From NCBI GenBank assembly GCA_033239525.1, contig BSYO01000030.1:5555119-5619118 (forward strand): DNA of 64,000 bases, written 5' to 3'. The position numbers and the translations under genes were made by a program. Positions 44,024 through 56,446 of this stretch are shown here, one piece after another. The DNA is from Nepenthes gracilis. Its lineage: Eukaryota > Streptophyta > Magnoliopsida > Caryophyllales > Nepenthaceae. How positions within the stretch are numbered: position 1 is the stretch's first letter; each line of letters opens with the position of its first letter. Below the pieces are notes generated by a model. The model saw nothing but the letters and a program-made list of their open reading frames with translations, did not search any database and was not told where the DNA came from.

Positions 44024-46064
44024 TATAATATCCGAATTCCTATTTGGTTTATTTTTATATTAATTGTGATTTTAGGTTATTTGGATGTATTTGGAATGAT
44101 TATACATTGTGAATGAATCAACAGAGAGGCATTTGAAGTGCGCCTAAGGGGCATCTAAATGCCGATTCTAGTGGGCTTGCGCCTGAGGCCGCACTCGAGC
44201 ACCGATTCCAGATTGGTGGCACTTGAGGCACACTTAAGTTGGTGCTCAAACACCGTTTTGGCTATTTAAGGGGGGGAGCTCGGCATTGTTGCGCATTCGC
44301 TCGAGAGTAAAGCAGGGAGAAGAGAGAGCTAGAGAAAGAAGAGAGAAAAGGTAGAGTTTGCATATTTCGGAGTATCCTTTTATTAGATCTACTTAGTATA
44401 TGTCGAGGCAAGTATCTAGAAATCCTATATTTGGTCTGTTTTCATCTTTGAAAATGTTTGCTTACATTTTAGAGGTTTTATGTACATGCATGCTATTTTT
44501 ATTTACCTTATTTGCTTCCTGTGAACATTCATCCCATATTTATCAGTTGATTTGGGGTTTTGTTTAGGTTTTGTGATTTTTTGGGGTTTAATGATTTTAT
44601 GAAAATCAATATAAATATCTGAGACTATATATGTTCAGTATCAATATGTTTGTAAAGAAATCGGCATGGAACCTACATAGACCAAGCATTGGTACACATG
44701 CATGCTACCGGGAATAAGGTCACTACATTTGTGATTTGATATGTGATTCAATTTGGATATGTTATTTGTAGTGCCTCTTTCAATGAAGAGACTTTGTTCC
44801 CAATGAGGAAATATTTGTGACTCTCTCTTCTACCGGAAGGAAAAGACTTTGTTCATAGCTAGACCCACCCATTTGTATTTTAATGAGAATCATTGTAAGG
44901 TAATCAATAAAAATAATATATTCAGACATCCTAATATATTAGATAAATTTGAGAATTGTACCCAATGTTAGGGGTGACAAAACATAGTGAGCATATTATA
45001 TTCTATAAGAGACATTGTTCATAAATGGCCTAACCTGTTGGCCTAAATTGTAGATGAATTCATTTAAGGTTATCAATAGTATGTGTAATATTCCTCAAGT
45101 TAGTCTTTTAAAATCTTTAATTCTTCGATTTAGTGTATGCTTTGTATTTCGGCATGAATATGTATTTGGACTTTGATTTGAGATTATAAGATTTGCCCAT
45201 AGATGGGAATTTGGTTAGTCTCATACATTTAAATAAGTAATTTGTCTAGAAATATGTTTCAATTTATATGATTTTGTTCCGGCCTTTATTTTATTTGTAT
45301 GTGATTTGGATCTAAACTTTATTTCGATCAGTATATGTTTCATATGAATATGATATCAGATCATGATTTGTTATAAAATATGATTTGATTATAAAATTTG
45401 ACTCCTGATCACAATTTGTTATGAGTGTCCTGATGGGACCATGTTTTGATAAGAACTACGATTTAAAGTACAAGTCTACCTTCAGACTTTTTGTTAATTT
45501 TTGGACCCTCTGATTTTTTTTATATGATTTGTTTATGTTCTTTTGACCCCCTCTTTGATTGTTGGCATATATATATTTTTTTCTATATATGTTCATAATT
45601 GTTTAGTTTTAGACTCACGTCTTTATTTTCATCCTTTCAAACTAGTGGGCTAAATATATACTTGTAGTAGTTTGAACGTGATCTAATGCAACTTTATTTA
45701 TTTGGTGAGTATGGATGTTTTATTTTGATTTGTGTCTAGATCTCAAGGGTGTATTTTAGATATTTGAGTACGGCCGGATGAGGATCTTTGGATCATATTT
45801 TGAGAATTATTAGATTAAATATATTATGTAGATGGGTTGTTATCATTATTCGGTTAACTCTCTTATGACTGTATGGAGCAAGTCATATTTATATTATATG
45901 AATTTATATCTAATGAGATCCCATGAGGGTTATGGTTTGTTGGGTTGTGTATATGTTTGATTTGTCACACCGAATTTGAAATTTATCATTTATTATTACA
46001 TTATTTGAGATTTTAATTTTGTAAAATATTATTATTAGACCTGTTTTGGATCAAGTTCATGACA
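44024..46064 (+). repeat. 3' LTR of F (2041 bp)
   Basis: Starts TATAATATCC (TG end changed to TA) and ends TTCATGACA, like the 5' copy. An inverted repeat GGTGCTCAAACACC (44241-44254) precedes TATTTAAG at 44263-44270, and a GA-rich leader follows near 44310-44350. Confidence 0.9.
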
Positions 46065-46069
46065 TTAAG

Positions 46070-47500
46070 TCTCCTTAATCTTCTTTATAATCATATGTTG
46101 TACTTGGAGATATGACAACATCATCCTCAACCCTAGAGAATATCACTGAATAGTGAAACTCTTTATTCCATTCAACATCTTCCATTCCTTAATTATCAAC
46201 TAGGCCATCAAACTCAAATATTTTCAGCTTAAAGTATTGACAATCATATTCATCTTTCCTCATTAATATTAGATTTCACAATCATAATCCTTTAATAAAT
46301 CCATCCTCCTACATTGCAACATATTCAATTCCCTCTAAAAGAATAAATAGTTTGAGTTCTTGTGATCAAAATATACCATTAATTTCTCTCCATATAGATA
46401 ATGTTTCCAAATTGTCAATACCAAAATCACGGCCGCCAGCTCCAAATTATGGTTGGAATAATTCTATTCATAAACCTTCAATTGCCTTGACCAATAGGCA
46501 ACCACCCGGCCACGCTACATCAACATACAACCCAAACCTTTCTTAAACACGTCGCAGTAGACTACAAAGCCTATCGATCCATCAGAGATCAACAAAACCG
46601 GTGCTGAAGTCAATCTATCTCTTAATTCTTGAAAGCTCTTCTCACAATCATCATCCCAAATAAAAATTATTCACTTTTGCGTCAAGCGCGTCAATGGCAT
46701 CGCAATCCTCGAAAACTTCTCAACAAACCACCTAGAATAACCAGGCAAACCCAAGAAACTATATACTTTCGTAACATTAGTTGGCCTATCCCAACTAGTC
46801 ACAATTTTAACCTTTTTCGGATCCACTGATACGCAACTTTTAAAATCTATGTGCCCTAAAAATGTACCTCTTTCAATCAAAATTTATATTTTTTCAATTT
46901 GGCAAACAGTTACCTTTTCCTCAAAATCTATAACATGATCCTCAAATGAATCTCATACTCTTCAAAACTTTTCAAATAGATCAAAATATTATCAATAAAA
47001 AGTACCACAAATCGGTTCAAGAACGGCTAAAAAACTCGATTTATAAGATTTATAAATGCTGCCAGTGCATTTGTCAACCCAAATGATATCACCAAGAGTT
47101 CATAATGGTCGTACCTTGTCTTGAAGGTCATCTTAGATACATCATCATGCTTAATTCTCAACTAATTGTAACTTGAATGTAAATTGATCTTACAAAAGAC
47201 CCGAACTCCTTGCAATTGATCAAATAAATTATCTATTCTTGGGAGGAGGTTCTTATTCTTGATTGTATTTTATTTAATTCTTGATAATCCATACATAACC
47301 ACATAGATCCATCCTTCTTTTTCAAGAAAAAAGACTAGAGCACCCCACAGCAATACACTTGGTTGAATAAAACTTTCTCTAATAAATCTTGTAATTGCTA
47401 CTTCAATTTTTTCAATTTAGATGGGGCCATTGTATCTTGAGTCCTCGAAACAGGTGCAAATCTTGGTACAACATCGATGGCAAATTCAATCTCTCGATTA
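46070..47500 (-). pseudogene. RNase H and reverse transcriptase of E (right of F)
   Basis: Read on the minus strand. The region begins with EIEFAIDVVPRFAPVSR near 47485 and goes through KIDL and GHYEFL-type sequence around 47230-47090. The polymerase motif at 46999-46988 is FIDN: the second catalytic Asp is Asn. FLGHIDFKSCVSVDPKKVKI at 46859-46800 and FLGLPGYSRWFVEKFSRIAM at 46757-46698 end the RT. RNase H follows with broken motifs between 46620 and 46330. Near 46110-46065 the frame crosses the F insertion and continues at 36985. Several stops and shifts are present. Confidence 0.84.
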
Positions 47501-48080
47501 GGTGACAAACTAGGCAAATCTTTTAAGAAGACATCATCAAATTCACAAACTATCGGAATCTCCTCAATGGCCACATTATAACTCCCAGATAAGGTCACAT
47601 ATACCAAATAAGCTCGACACCCGTCTTTCATCAAGTGACTCTCATGCAAAGTCAAAATCAACCCCGTTGTCCCCTTACCAACTCTTTCTTGAAATTTGAA
47701 TAACTCATACTTCAAAATATAAAACAAAGTAGACTTACTAAAGTAATCCATACTAGTATGATAGCATGCCAACCAATCCATTTTCAAAATGATATCAAAG
47801 TCCAACATATTTAGTAAAATCAAATCCACCAATAATTTATATCCATTAACCCAAATAGAATATTGGAGGTACACAATATAGACCAATAAAGATTTACCCA
47901 TCAAGATAGATACTACTAATGCATATTTAAAAAATTGAGAAGGCACACACTATTTGCAAAAAAAAATTTGGAGCCACAAAAGAATGTGTCGCCCCAGGAT
48001 CAATCAAAACATGCGCTATAGAATCAAAGATTTGTAAATTACCTTCAACTGCCAATAGATCTACCCTAGCATCTCTTACT
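47500..48080 (-). pseudogene. aspartic protease of E
   Basis: On the minus strand HVLIDPGATHSFVAPNFFLQ at about 48016-47957 is the active-site region, with D-S-G changed to D-P-G. After a one-base shift the second half is open for 182 codons from 47946: YSIWVNGYKLLVDLILLNML, then LKMDWLACYHTSMDYFSK and VAIEEIPIVCEFDDVFLKDL, which leads into RT. The length and motifs fit a chromovirus protease and linker. Confidence 0.84.
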
Positions 48081-49074
48081 GTTGCTGTGAAATCTCTGCC
48101 AAAAACCACCATCTTCCTATTCAAATGCCACAGAAGGGTTGGGCAATCCTTTGTCACATGGCCCACATGGCCATAGTTGAAACACTCCCCACTCTGGCGG
48201 TAACACATCCTTCCGGCATAGTTTCTTCCACAAAATTCACACATCGACCTTGTAAATTGGGGTTTTAACAGTGATGACTTTACTTCAATCGACTTTTCCT
48301 TTTTCTTGAGTTTTGGACTTGGAATGGGAGCCTCTAGCCCTTAAACTTTGGCCTCAACTTTCCGATCTCTTTTCAAAGTACTTCTCCTGTAGCTATTCTT
48401 GTTCAATCAGCGGTGTCTAATTTAGCACTTTACTATAAGTCTGTAGATAGATGGGCACTAGCTACTTTCTGACAGAACCCTAGAACTCTTGTAGAAACTT
48501 CTTGGCTCTCTGGGCCTCGTCCACCACCACGTAGGGAGCAAAATGGGACAATTTTATGAATTTCATATCATACTCTGCCATGGTTTTATTCCCTTGCTTC
48601 AGCTGGTGAAACTCATCCTCCTTGATCTCCCGGACATTGGACGGGAAAAAATTTTCCATAAATGTTTCCACAAAAGCATCCCATAAAATTTCTTTATTCT
48701 CCATTCCCAAAATATGGCGCTAAGTAGCCCACCACTGACTTGCCTCAACCTTCAGCTTATAAGCGACAAATTTGACTTTGTCATAATCCGGGTAATCAAT
48801 CACTTCAAACACCTTCTCCACTCAGCTGAATCTAATTTTCAACTTTGATAAGGTCGAATTCTTCCAAGAACTCTGTGACATGCTCACTCTTGAATTGATC
48901 AAAGGGTATCCTATCTTACCCTTGGTTGGCTATCCTCCTCATAATAGCTAAGTCCTTGTCTTGCCACTTGATCATGTGGTCCATAATATTGCTCATAAGA
49001 TCCATTATAGCCAAATAATTGTCCTCCTGATTTAAACCCGAACCTCTACATCCCAAATCTCTATTATCCGCCAT
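48081..49074 (-). pseudogene. gag of E
   Basis: The ATG at 49074-49072 starts MADNRDLGCRGSGLNQEDNY and DLAIMRRIANQG on the minus strand; the same start is seen in F. FDQFKSEHVTEFLEEFDLIK follows near 48900-48850. The capsid block at 48710-48480 has LWDAFVETFMENFFPSNVRE and YDMKFIKLSHFAPYVVVDEA. The knuckle CFNYGHVGHVTKDC at 48187-48146 has the second Cys changed to Tyr. Stops and shifts lie around 48840-48720 and 48470-48250. Confidence 0.84.
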
Positions 49075-49150
49075 AGACAATACCTATCATGCAAATTATC
49101 TAATTAATTATTTTTCCAAAATTGATCCAATACATCTCTCCTTATGACTC

Positions 49151-49163
49151 CTCTCTAATACCA
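49151..49163 (-). other. primer binding site of E
   Basis: On the minus strand TGGTATTAGAGAG, six bases after the 5' LTR end, fits the initiator Met tRNA primer site with one C-to-T change. Confidence 0.7.
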
Positions 49164-49168
49164 TTTGC

Positions 49169-51112
49169 TGCCACAAACCCAAATCAAAGTAGGTCTAAAG
49201 AAATATAATTAATTACAACCTATAAAAATTAGAATTTTAAATAAAATTTACAAAGACCAAATCAAATCTCAAAAAAAAAAAAATCCAGGCAAAACTGACA
49301 ACGAACCACAAGACCTCAATACTCAATAATAATGAATCAAAACACCAATCCAATCACAAGATTTTATCGGATAACCCATCAGAATAATAAAAAAACATAT
49401 GACCTACTCTACAACATCATAAGGGAGGGATAACCAATCACAAACATATCCAATATCCATAGTGAACCAACTATTCTCAATATAGAACCATAGGCTGACA
49501 ATCTCAAAATCTAAAATTGATCTAATACATCCTAGTCCAAAAACAAAACTAAAACTCACCAATGCAAATAAGACTGCAATCAAATCACATCCAAACTCCT
49601 ACGATAAATCCAAACCTACTGATCTAAAGTGATAAAAAAATAAAAACGTGAACTTAAATCTTAATAATAATAATATTCAAAATCAGGAGAATGGTCATAA
49701 ACACATTTAAAATGCATAAATCACAATGCCAAAGGCCTAAAGGCGAAGTCTAATGGTAGTCTTGTACTCTGAGTATAATCTAATTAAAACATAATCCCAT
49801 CGGGATATATTTTGAACAAAACATAATCTGAATGAAATCATATGATCCAAATCATAACATAATCCAAACATAACATAATCTAAACAAAATATAGTCTAGA
49901 TCAAAATCACATTATCCAAATTGAAATCACATGTTCAAATATACGAGACTAACTGACTGAATCTTAACTGTAAGCAAACCTGTGAATTTCAAACAAAGTC
50001 TAAATACAAATCAATGTAGAAAACATATTAAAATACAAAATATGCACAAATCGGAGAATCAAAGACCGAGAGACTGACTTGAGTAATGATTACACATACT
50101 TATAGAAACCTTGAACCATATCAACTACTATTTAGACCTATGGGTAGAGCCGACTACATATTATTTTTTATAGATGGGACTAAAATTTACTTTCTTTAGT
50201 CACCCGTGGATGCTAGGTGCAGTCCAGTCCTCAAGTTTATCAATATATTAGAATATCCAAATATATTAGTTTCATTCAATTAACTTATGATGGTTCTCAT
50301 AAAAATAAATGGGGAGGATATCTATAACATATATTATAAAGCCTTTTTCAAATGGTGGAAAGAGAGTCAAAACTTCTACTTGGGAAGGTTGCAAAGCTTT
50401 TCCCATTAGGAAAAGGTCACATATCAAATTAAATCACAAAGGAAGAGAGCCCGAACCCTCGACAACAACATATAAATTTTTATGAGTTTTACTTTACACA
50501 TATACTGAGACATAAATACAATATCTCAAAATATATACTCATTTTTCATAAATTGAATCAAACCCATAAATATTATCAAAATCCAAATAAAATTCCCAAA
50601 AGATCAACAAATATAACATGTATGTATGAGGGAAGCAAATAAGTTGAGTAAAAATAACATACATGTATAATAAAACCTTCAAATATGAGCAAAGTTTATT
50701 AGATATGAAAACAAACCAATAATATGGTATAAAGATACTTGCCTTAACCTTCAACTAAACAAATCTAATAAAAGAAAACTTCAATCTACCCCTTCTCTTT
50801 TTCCACTCTCTTCTCTCCTTCTCTTCCTTCTCCCACATGAATGGTTGAACAGTAGCGCGCAACACCTTAAATAGGCCATTGGTGCTCAAGCACCACTCAG
50901 TCCATTGACGCTAGAACATTGCCTCGGGCACCCCTTGACCGCCACCCACACTGCTTTTTGTGCTTAGGTGTGCATCGGGTGTGCCTTAGGTGCAAACCCT
51001 GTCGTTCCAAATTTCTTCAAAATTTCACATTACATTATTATTTTCAATACATACAATTTATACAAAATAATATATAATACTAAATTAAATCAAATAAAAA
51101 TTAGGTATTAGA
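49169..51112 (-). repeat. 5' LTR of E (1944 bp)
   Basis: Ends on the plus strand are TGCCACAAACCC and TATTAGA. A TATA-like element TATTTAAGG is on the minus strand at 50873-50865. The inverted repeat GGTGCTTGAGCACC is on the same strand at 50894-50881. It aligns along its length with 33561-35542. Confidence 0.88.
50865..50894 (-). promoter_or_regulatory. inverted repeat plus TATA box in 5' LTR of E
   Basis: The inverted repeat GGTGCT-TG-AGCACC has perfect 6-bp arms and stands 7 bp upstream of TATTTAAGG on the minus strand, followed by a GA-rich leader. The same arrangement is present in F and, as a longer palindrome, in H. Confidence 0.6.
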
Positions 51113-51117
51113 ATCTT

Positions 51118-51760
51118 GATATGCGCTGTTAAGCTTCATGGATGCCTATTCAGATTACTATCAGATTTGGATGAATCCCGAGAATGAATAGCTTACTTCC
51201 TTTATGACCAACCAATGGACATACTACTACAAAGTCAAACCCTTCAATCTAAAGAATATAGGAGTAACATATTAGAAGCTGGCAAACAAAATGTTTGATG
51301 CACAAATTGGGAGCAATATGGATGTATATATGGATGATATACTCATCAAAAGTATAATAGCCAATGACCATATTCACGATTGAGGTGAAACTTTTGAAGT
51401 GCTTCAAGCACACCGAATGAAGTTAAATCTAACAAATTGTGTGTTCAGAATAACCTCAAAAAAGTTTTTTGATTTTATTGTATCTCATCGGAGAATTAAA
51501 GTAAACCTTAAGAAAATAAAAGCAATCATGGACATGAAACCACCTCGAATTGTGAAGGAAGTTTAGAGGTTAATCATGAGACTTGTAGCACTCTCTCGAT
51601 TCCAAGAAAAATCTTAGGAGAATATCTTCCCTTATTCAAGGCACTAAGAAAAATTAAGACAAATGGTTTCTAGTGGACGGAAGACTATCAATTAGCATTC
51701 TAAGAATTAAAGGAATACATCGTCAACCCCCCTCTCTTAACTTTGAAAGAGAGGAACTAT
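51118..51760 (+). pseudogene. reverse transcriptase of B, second part
   Basis: The frame resumes immediately after E with LLSFMDAYSDYYQIWMNPEN and then TSFMTNQWTYYYKVKPFNLK. The polymerase motif YMDD is at 51327-51338 with both Asp intact, followed by ILIKS. LQAHRMKLNLTNCVFRITSK is near 51400-51460 and AIMDMKPPRIVKEV near 51520. These are Tat-type RT motifs and complete the part left of E at 33341-33560. Stops at several places (for example after PENE and after KEV) show decay. Confidence 0.87.
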
Positions 51761-52610
51761 TCCTCCATCTGACTATATTCAATACAACAATAAGCTCAAT
51801 CATGGTCAAGCAAGAATTCGAGGTACAGTGATCGGTCTATTATATCAATAAAATTTTAATAAATATCGAGACTCATTACTTGCATATCAAAAAGATCACT
51901 ATAGCACTAGTCCACTCCCCCAGAAAATTATGACCGTACTTTCAAACTCATAAGATCGTCATCCAAAATAATTAACCATTAAAGGGAATCCTCTAGAAAC
52001 CCAAGTGTCTGGACAGCTAATTAAATGGACAATTAAATTGAGTTCAACATAAAATTTTGAGCACAGCCGATCATAAAGAATCAAACCCTCACAGACTTCA
52101 TAGTTAAAACAATGACCCCGATTCCAAGTGACCTTAAGAAGTATGAAAATACCCGTCAACAAGAAGAGGCTCTAACCTAGATCTTACATGTGGCCGGATC
52201 ATCATCCCAATCAGGGAATGGAGGCATGGTCTTGAAAACTCTAGATGGGTTAAAGATGAAATACTCAATGACACTTAGATTTTCAACAACTAACAATGTC
52301 ATCAAGTACAAAGCCTTATTGGTCAAGCTTAGCCTAGTAAAATAATGTTCAGCCAGAAGCCTAATCGTTCACAACGATTCAAAGCTAATCATCAACCAAG
52401 TCACCAGAAATTTTGAGGCGTTAAATCCATTGCTTGCAAAATATCTTGTTAGAGTGAAGGACCTGACCAAGTCATTCAATAACGTAAAATTTGACACATC
52501 CCACAAGAAGATAATTGAAAGGTGAATCAGCTAGCCAAAGCGGCAATAATTGGGAACCTTGAGCAATATGCCAGAGAGATGAATAAAATCCTCATGATCC
52601 CAAGTATAAA
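51761..52610 (+). pseudogene. RNase H region of B
   Basis: After a stop-rich connection region, the RNase H-like part reads MTLRFSTTNNVIKYKALLVK near 52269-52328, then SLIVHNDSKLIINQVTRNFE near 52358-52417, then LAKYLVRVKDLTKSFNNVKF near 52435-52494. It resembles the additional, archaeal-like RNase H region of Tat elements, which keeps a TTNN-x-x-E-Y motif; here Glu-Tyr is Lys-Tyr. The frame continues to 52610, where LTR G interrupts it, and resumes at 56447. Confidence 0.8.
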
Positions 52611-55600
52611 TGTAAGGGCCTGGTTTTGAATTTCATGAATATATGCTAATTATGTTAAAAACCCAGAGACTAGAAGGTCACACAAGGGCACAGCAGTAGT
52701 ACAAAAAATTTTCAGTGGACCGATTAACAACCAAATAACTTCAGCTGATCCGAGGATGGCCCAGTAGCAAGAATTTTGACCAAACGGCAATCAAATTAAT
52801 TTTAGGGTGACAAGAAGATAGCCCAGTTATTAAATTCTTAACCAATTAACAATCAAAACACCTCTGGTTGATTAGGGAGAACTTGGGACATTAACCGCAC
52901 AGTAAGGACAGTAGAAAATTTTAAAATTTCAGCAACACCACATGTGAAACAACCGAGCAGCAGCTTATATATATTTTTTATGTGTATAATTCAGTCAAGA
53001 GGTAACTCGAGCAGCAGTAAATCAGCAAGAAGGGGCAGCAAATTATCAAAAGCTGATATAATTCCAAGGGCACGGACAGTTTATATACTTAGAGGATAAT
53101 TCAGCAGTAAAACAGCAGCCTCCTCACCAGCACAACAGCTTGTACACTTAGCCAAAAATTAAATCAAAGGGAAGCAGCTTACAAGCTGCTGAAGTAAGTA
53201 GCAAAATACAGCACGGTGGGACAGCAGCAGCCGAAATTTTCCAAAGGAAAAAATGGTGGGACAGACAGCACAACATCAGCTATCCTCAGCCAATGAATAA
53301 GCAACACAAGGCAGCATTTAAAGGAGCCAAATTAGGTGGTGATGCAGCTAATCCTGGGATACTAATCAAATTTAGAAACAAGATAAGGAATTTGCTGGCA
53401 AAAGGGGTGAAGATTCAGCAATTCCTGATTTTCTATAAAGGGGAAACGTGAGGGAAGGACAGAGCAAAAGAAAAAAAGAGAAAAGAGAGTGGAAAGGGCC
53501 AGGAGACAGCAGAAAGATGAGAGGAAGGAGGAAAATTTAGCAAACCGGTGCTCACTTGGCAAGTGACCCTAAACTTTTCTTCTTTTGTTGAATTTTTCTT
53601 GCTGAATTCTTGAAAGTATTGATTTGTCTAATACTTCAATTCCTTAATTTGTTATCTTATTATTACCATACTATCATTTTATAGCATTAAGAAATTTGAA
53701 TTTAAGTGGAAAAAGGGGCTGCTGGACACCAGGTGTTGATTCTGAAATTCAGCACTTGATGGACTAGATACTAGAAATTGGTTGGATCGGCCCCAATTTG
53801 GCTGAACCGGCAGCCAAGCCAAACATGACATCATATACTAATGTTAAACTATTAATCTGTAGACCAACTAGCAAGATAATTCTAAATCTGTCCCTAAACC
53901 GAGTCTCCAAACTAGAACCAGAATTAGAAAATTCACTCTTACTGATGCAAAAATTACAGCTCATGGAAATGGGATGAACTGGGCCCCAAAATGGCAGAAC
54001 CGGCAGCCAAAGTAGATCAAGTATGTTAAAATAATATCAAAGTATCAACTTGTAAAATTAGGCCTGGACCGGTTACTAAACTGAGCCTCAAATTAATAAC
54101 TGACCCAACCCTAGCATCCTTGTTGATGTTGAAGCTGGCAGCCTAAGGAAAATGAGTTGAACCTGCCCTAAACCCGTTGAGCCAACAGTCAGCCCAGCCA
54201 AGCCATCAATAAACTATCAACCTATGAACTGGTTGTCAAAATTACCCTGAACCGGTCACTGAACCAGGCTCTTAAATAGTAACAAACTTAACTGAATAGC
54301 ATCTATGCTGATGCTGAATTTGTGGCTACTAAATCGGGCCTAAATCGGTCCCTAAATTGGTTGAACCGGCAGCCAAATTATCCTAAGTGTCTTAAAGTAA
54401 TGTTGAAGTGTCGATCCATAAATTTGGACTTGAACTTATCACTGAACCGGACCCATATACAACAACAGAAACAGCCAGCATCCATGCTAAGCTAAACCCA
54501 ATAGTTTAGGAAAAACAGACTAAATCAGCCCTAACCAGTTGAACTAGTATCTGACCCAGCCAAGTCATCAAGTATTGAGGTTGAACTATCAACTTGTGAA
54601 TGGGTTGCTAAAAAATACTTTGAGCTAACCACTGAACCGGACCCTTAAACTAGTAATAGAATCAACCTAAACATCTTTGCTGATACTGAAAGTTACAGCC
54701 TAGGGAAATAAGTTGAACCAGCCCTTAAACCAGTCAAACCAGTAACCAAATTAGCTTAAGTATGTTAAGATAATGTTAAAATATTAATATATAAAATTTG
54801 GCCCGAATTAACCTTCAAACCAGCCCTAAACCAGCCACCAGACCAGCTGAAACCTCTTTTTGCTAATGTTAAATTTTGGGTTTCATGAACCAGCTATTGA
54901 ACAAGCCCTAAACTGACCGTCAAACCAGATATAAAATCCTTGATAATGCAAGATTTTAGCATGCAAAAATTATCCTAAATCGGCCCCCTAAACCGGTTAA
55001 GATATTAGCCCGAACCGGCCTCTTCTAAACTGGTTGAAGCATTAATTGTTGATGCTAAAATTCAGACTATAAATTTGTTTGGACTGGCCCTTGAACCGCT
55101 AAAGCAATAATAAATTTTAAGTTATAAAATAGTCCAAACAGGTCACTAAATTGAAACCCAAATCAGAAGCCGAACAAGTTAAATACATATTATACGGTTC
55201 CTAAATTTTCAACATATGCATAAGTTGTTTGGAGACCATAATGCATTTGAAGTTTCAATAGATGAAGACTTTGACATTTTACTGCAATTGTAATATTTGA
55301 ATGTTAAGTTTTAGCCTATTTATGAAAGTAAGTGGAAGTTCTATACAATGTTAAGAAATGTAATTATTTTCTTCAAAATGAAGAAAAATTCAGAATAAGT
55401 CTAAGAATAATTGTAGAGTTTTTATAAGAAATTTTAAAAAGAAATAAGAAATTTGACCAAGAATTAATCAATAAATAGTATATTTCTAACATGCCTTAAT
55501 ATATTATAATGGAAAATCATTATTTGATTCTATATCGCTATGTGATTTTGGCCCCGTCTATTGGGATTATAGATAATATCACTCACCTCAATATGCAAAA

Positions 55601-56446
55601 GGAGGTTAGGCCTAAGATTGTGTGAATTGAACACAATCCACCTACCTTAGGGGTGTAAGATGAGGTTTGGCCTTTGATTGTGTTGACCGAATGCAATTCG
55701 GGCTTCAATCGACCACTCATTTAGCTAATAAGGCCCTGTCCCTAGTCTCTAAAGCAAAATAATAAAATGAGGATTTCAACATTGTTTAAAAGAAAGAATA
55801 AAAAAGGTTAAGACAAGTAATCAGAAAGAAGTTTGCATAAGTATTCTAACCATATTTTAAATTGTCATGTTCCATGTTGATTTCTATTCGTATTATTATG
55901 TTTTAAATGAAATGAATACATATTATTTGTTATATAGTGTACCTTGTTGAGCATTTGATTTATTTTCTTACTATTTTACTAACCGATTAGATGACCTACA
56001 AAAGTTTTTGCCTGATGAGCACGAATGAAAAATGAAGGACATAGAATATGTTTCTGAGGATGTTATTTTGTCAACATATGCTGTAGTTAGTTTTAATTTA
56101 TAGATGACTTTGGATGTAAACAATACAATGTAAAAGTATCCAGATGAATTTTGTAAGTTATATATAAATATATGATGACTTTGTTTTCAGTCAATAATTG
56201 TGATGCACTACTTCCATGAAATTATGTATGATTGATTTAATTGGTATCTTTTCTTATCACAAAGTTGACATTACATTGTTGTTGGACAGATGTCAGAGTT
56301 GCTTATAATGTGATAAAATATTTGGATCCTTTATATGTTAAGAAAATTATAATCAAGTAATTATAGAAAAAGTTCACGTCCCTTTATGATTTTGATAAAT
56401 ATAATTTGAATAAGATTAATGACGAGTTAGGACGTAATCCGTCACA
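52611..56446 (+). mobile_element. solo LTR G (3.8 kb), inserted in pol of B
   Basis: The left end is TGTAAGGGCC and the right end is CCGTCACA. Flanks are ATAAA (52606-52610) and GTAGA (56447-56451); each is one transition away from ATAGA, and with one copy left the pol frame of B is continuous. TTCTATAAAGGGG at about 53429 is a TATA-like site followed by a GA-rich leader. The middle holds a tandem array with a unit of about 185 bp. The right third resembles LTR H. There is no gag or pol, so it is a solo LTR unless it is an unusual non-autonomous element. Confidence 0.8.
53700..55100 (+). repeat. about 185-bp tandem array inside LTR G
   Basis: The motif GAACCGGCAGCCAA or a variant recurs at 53804, 53997, 54180, 54363, 54541 and 54735, spacings of 193, 183, 183, 178 and 194 bp. 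Each unit also has a GATGCTGAA-type block before and a CTGAACCGG-type block after the motif. The copies are well diverged. At least six units are visible, with looser copies to about 55100. Confidence 0.82.

Larger units (their letters stand above)
36991..46064 (+). mobile_element. Tekay-like chromovirus F, inserted in E
   Basis: A full-length but dead element of 9074 bp: 5' LTR, primer site, gag, protease, RT, RNase H, integrase, chromodomain-like tail, polypurine tract, 3' LTR. Flanks are CTGAG (36986-36990) and TTAAG (46065-46069); the right copy differs by two transitions. On the minus strand the integrase-side frame of E continues across the site when F and one CTCAG copy are removed. 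F is in the opposite direction to E though closely related, so a family has inserted into its own copy. It is the innermost and therefore youngest layer of the nest. Confidence 0.93.
33561..51112 (-). mobile_element. Tekay-like chromovirus E (reversed), inserted in RT of B
   Basis: Read on the minus strand: 5' LTR (51112-49169), primer site, gag from 49074, protease, RT, RNase H, integrase, chromodomain-like tail, polypurine tract, 3' LTR (35542-33561). Element F sits inside the integrase region. Flanks are ATCTG (33556-33560) and ATCTT (51113-51117), a 5-bp target duplication with one change. With E and one duplication removed, the RT frame of B is continuous and a stop made by the right-hand G-to-T change disappears. 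Gag and pol are very similar in layout and motifs to F, so E and F are one family or close sisters. Confidence 0.92.
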
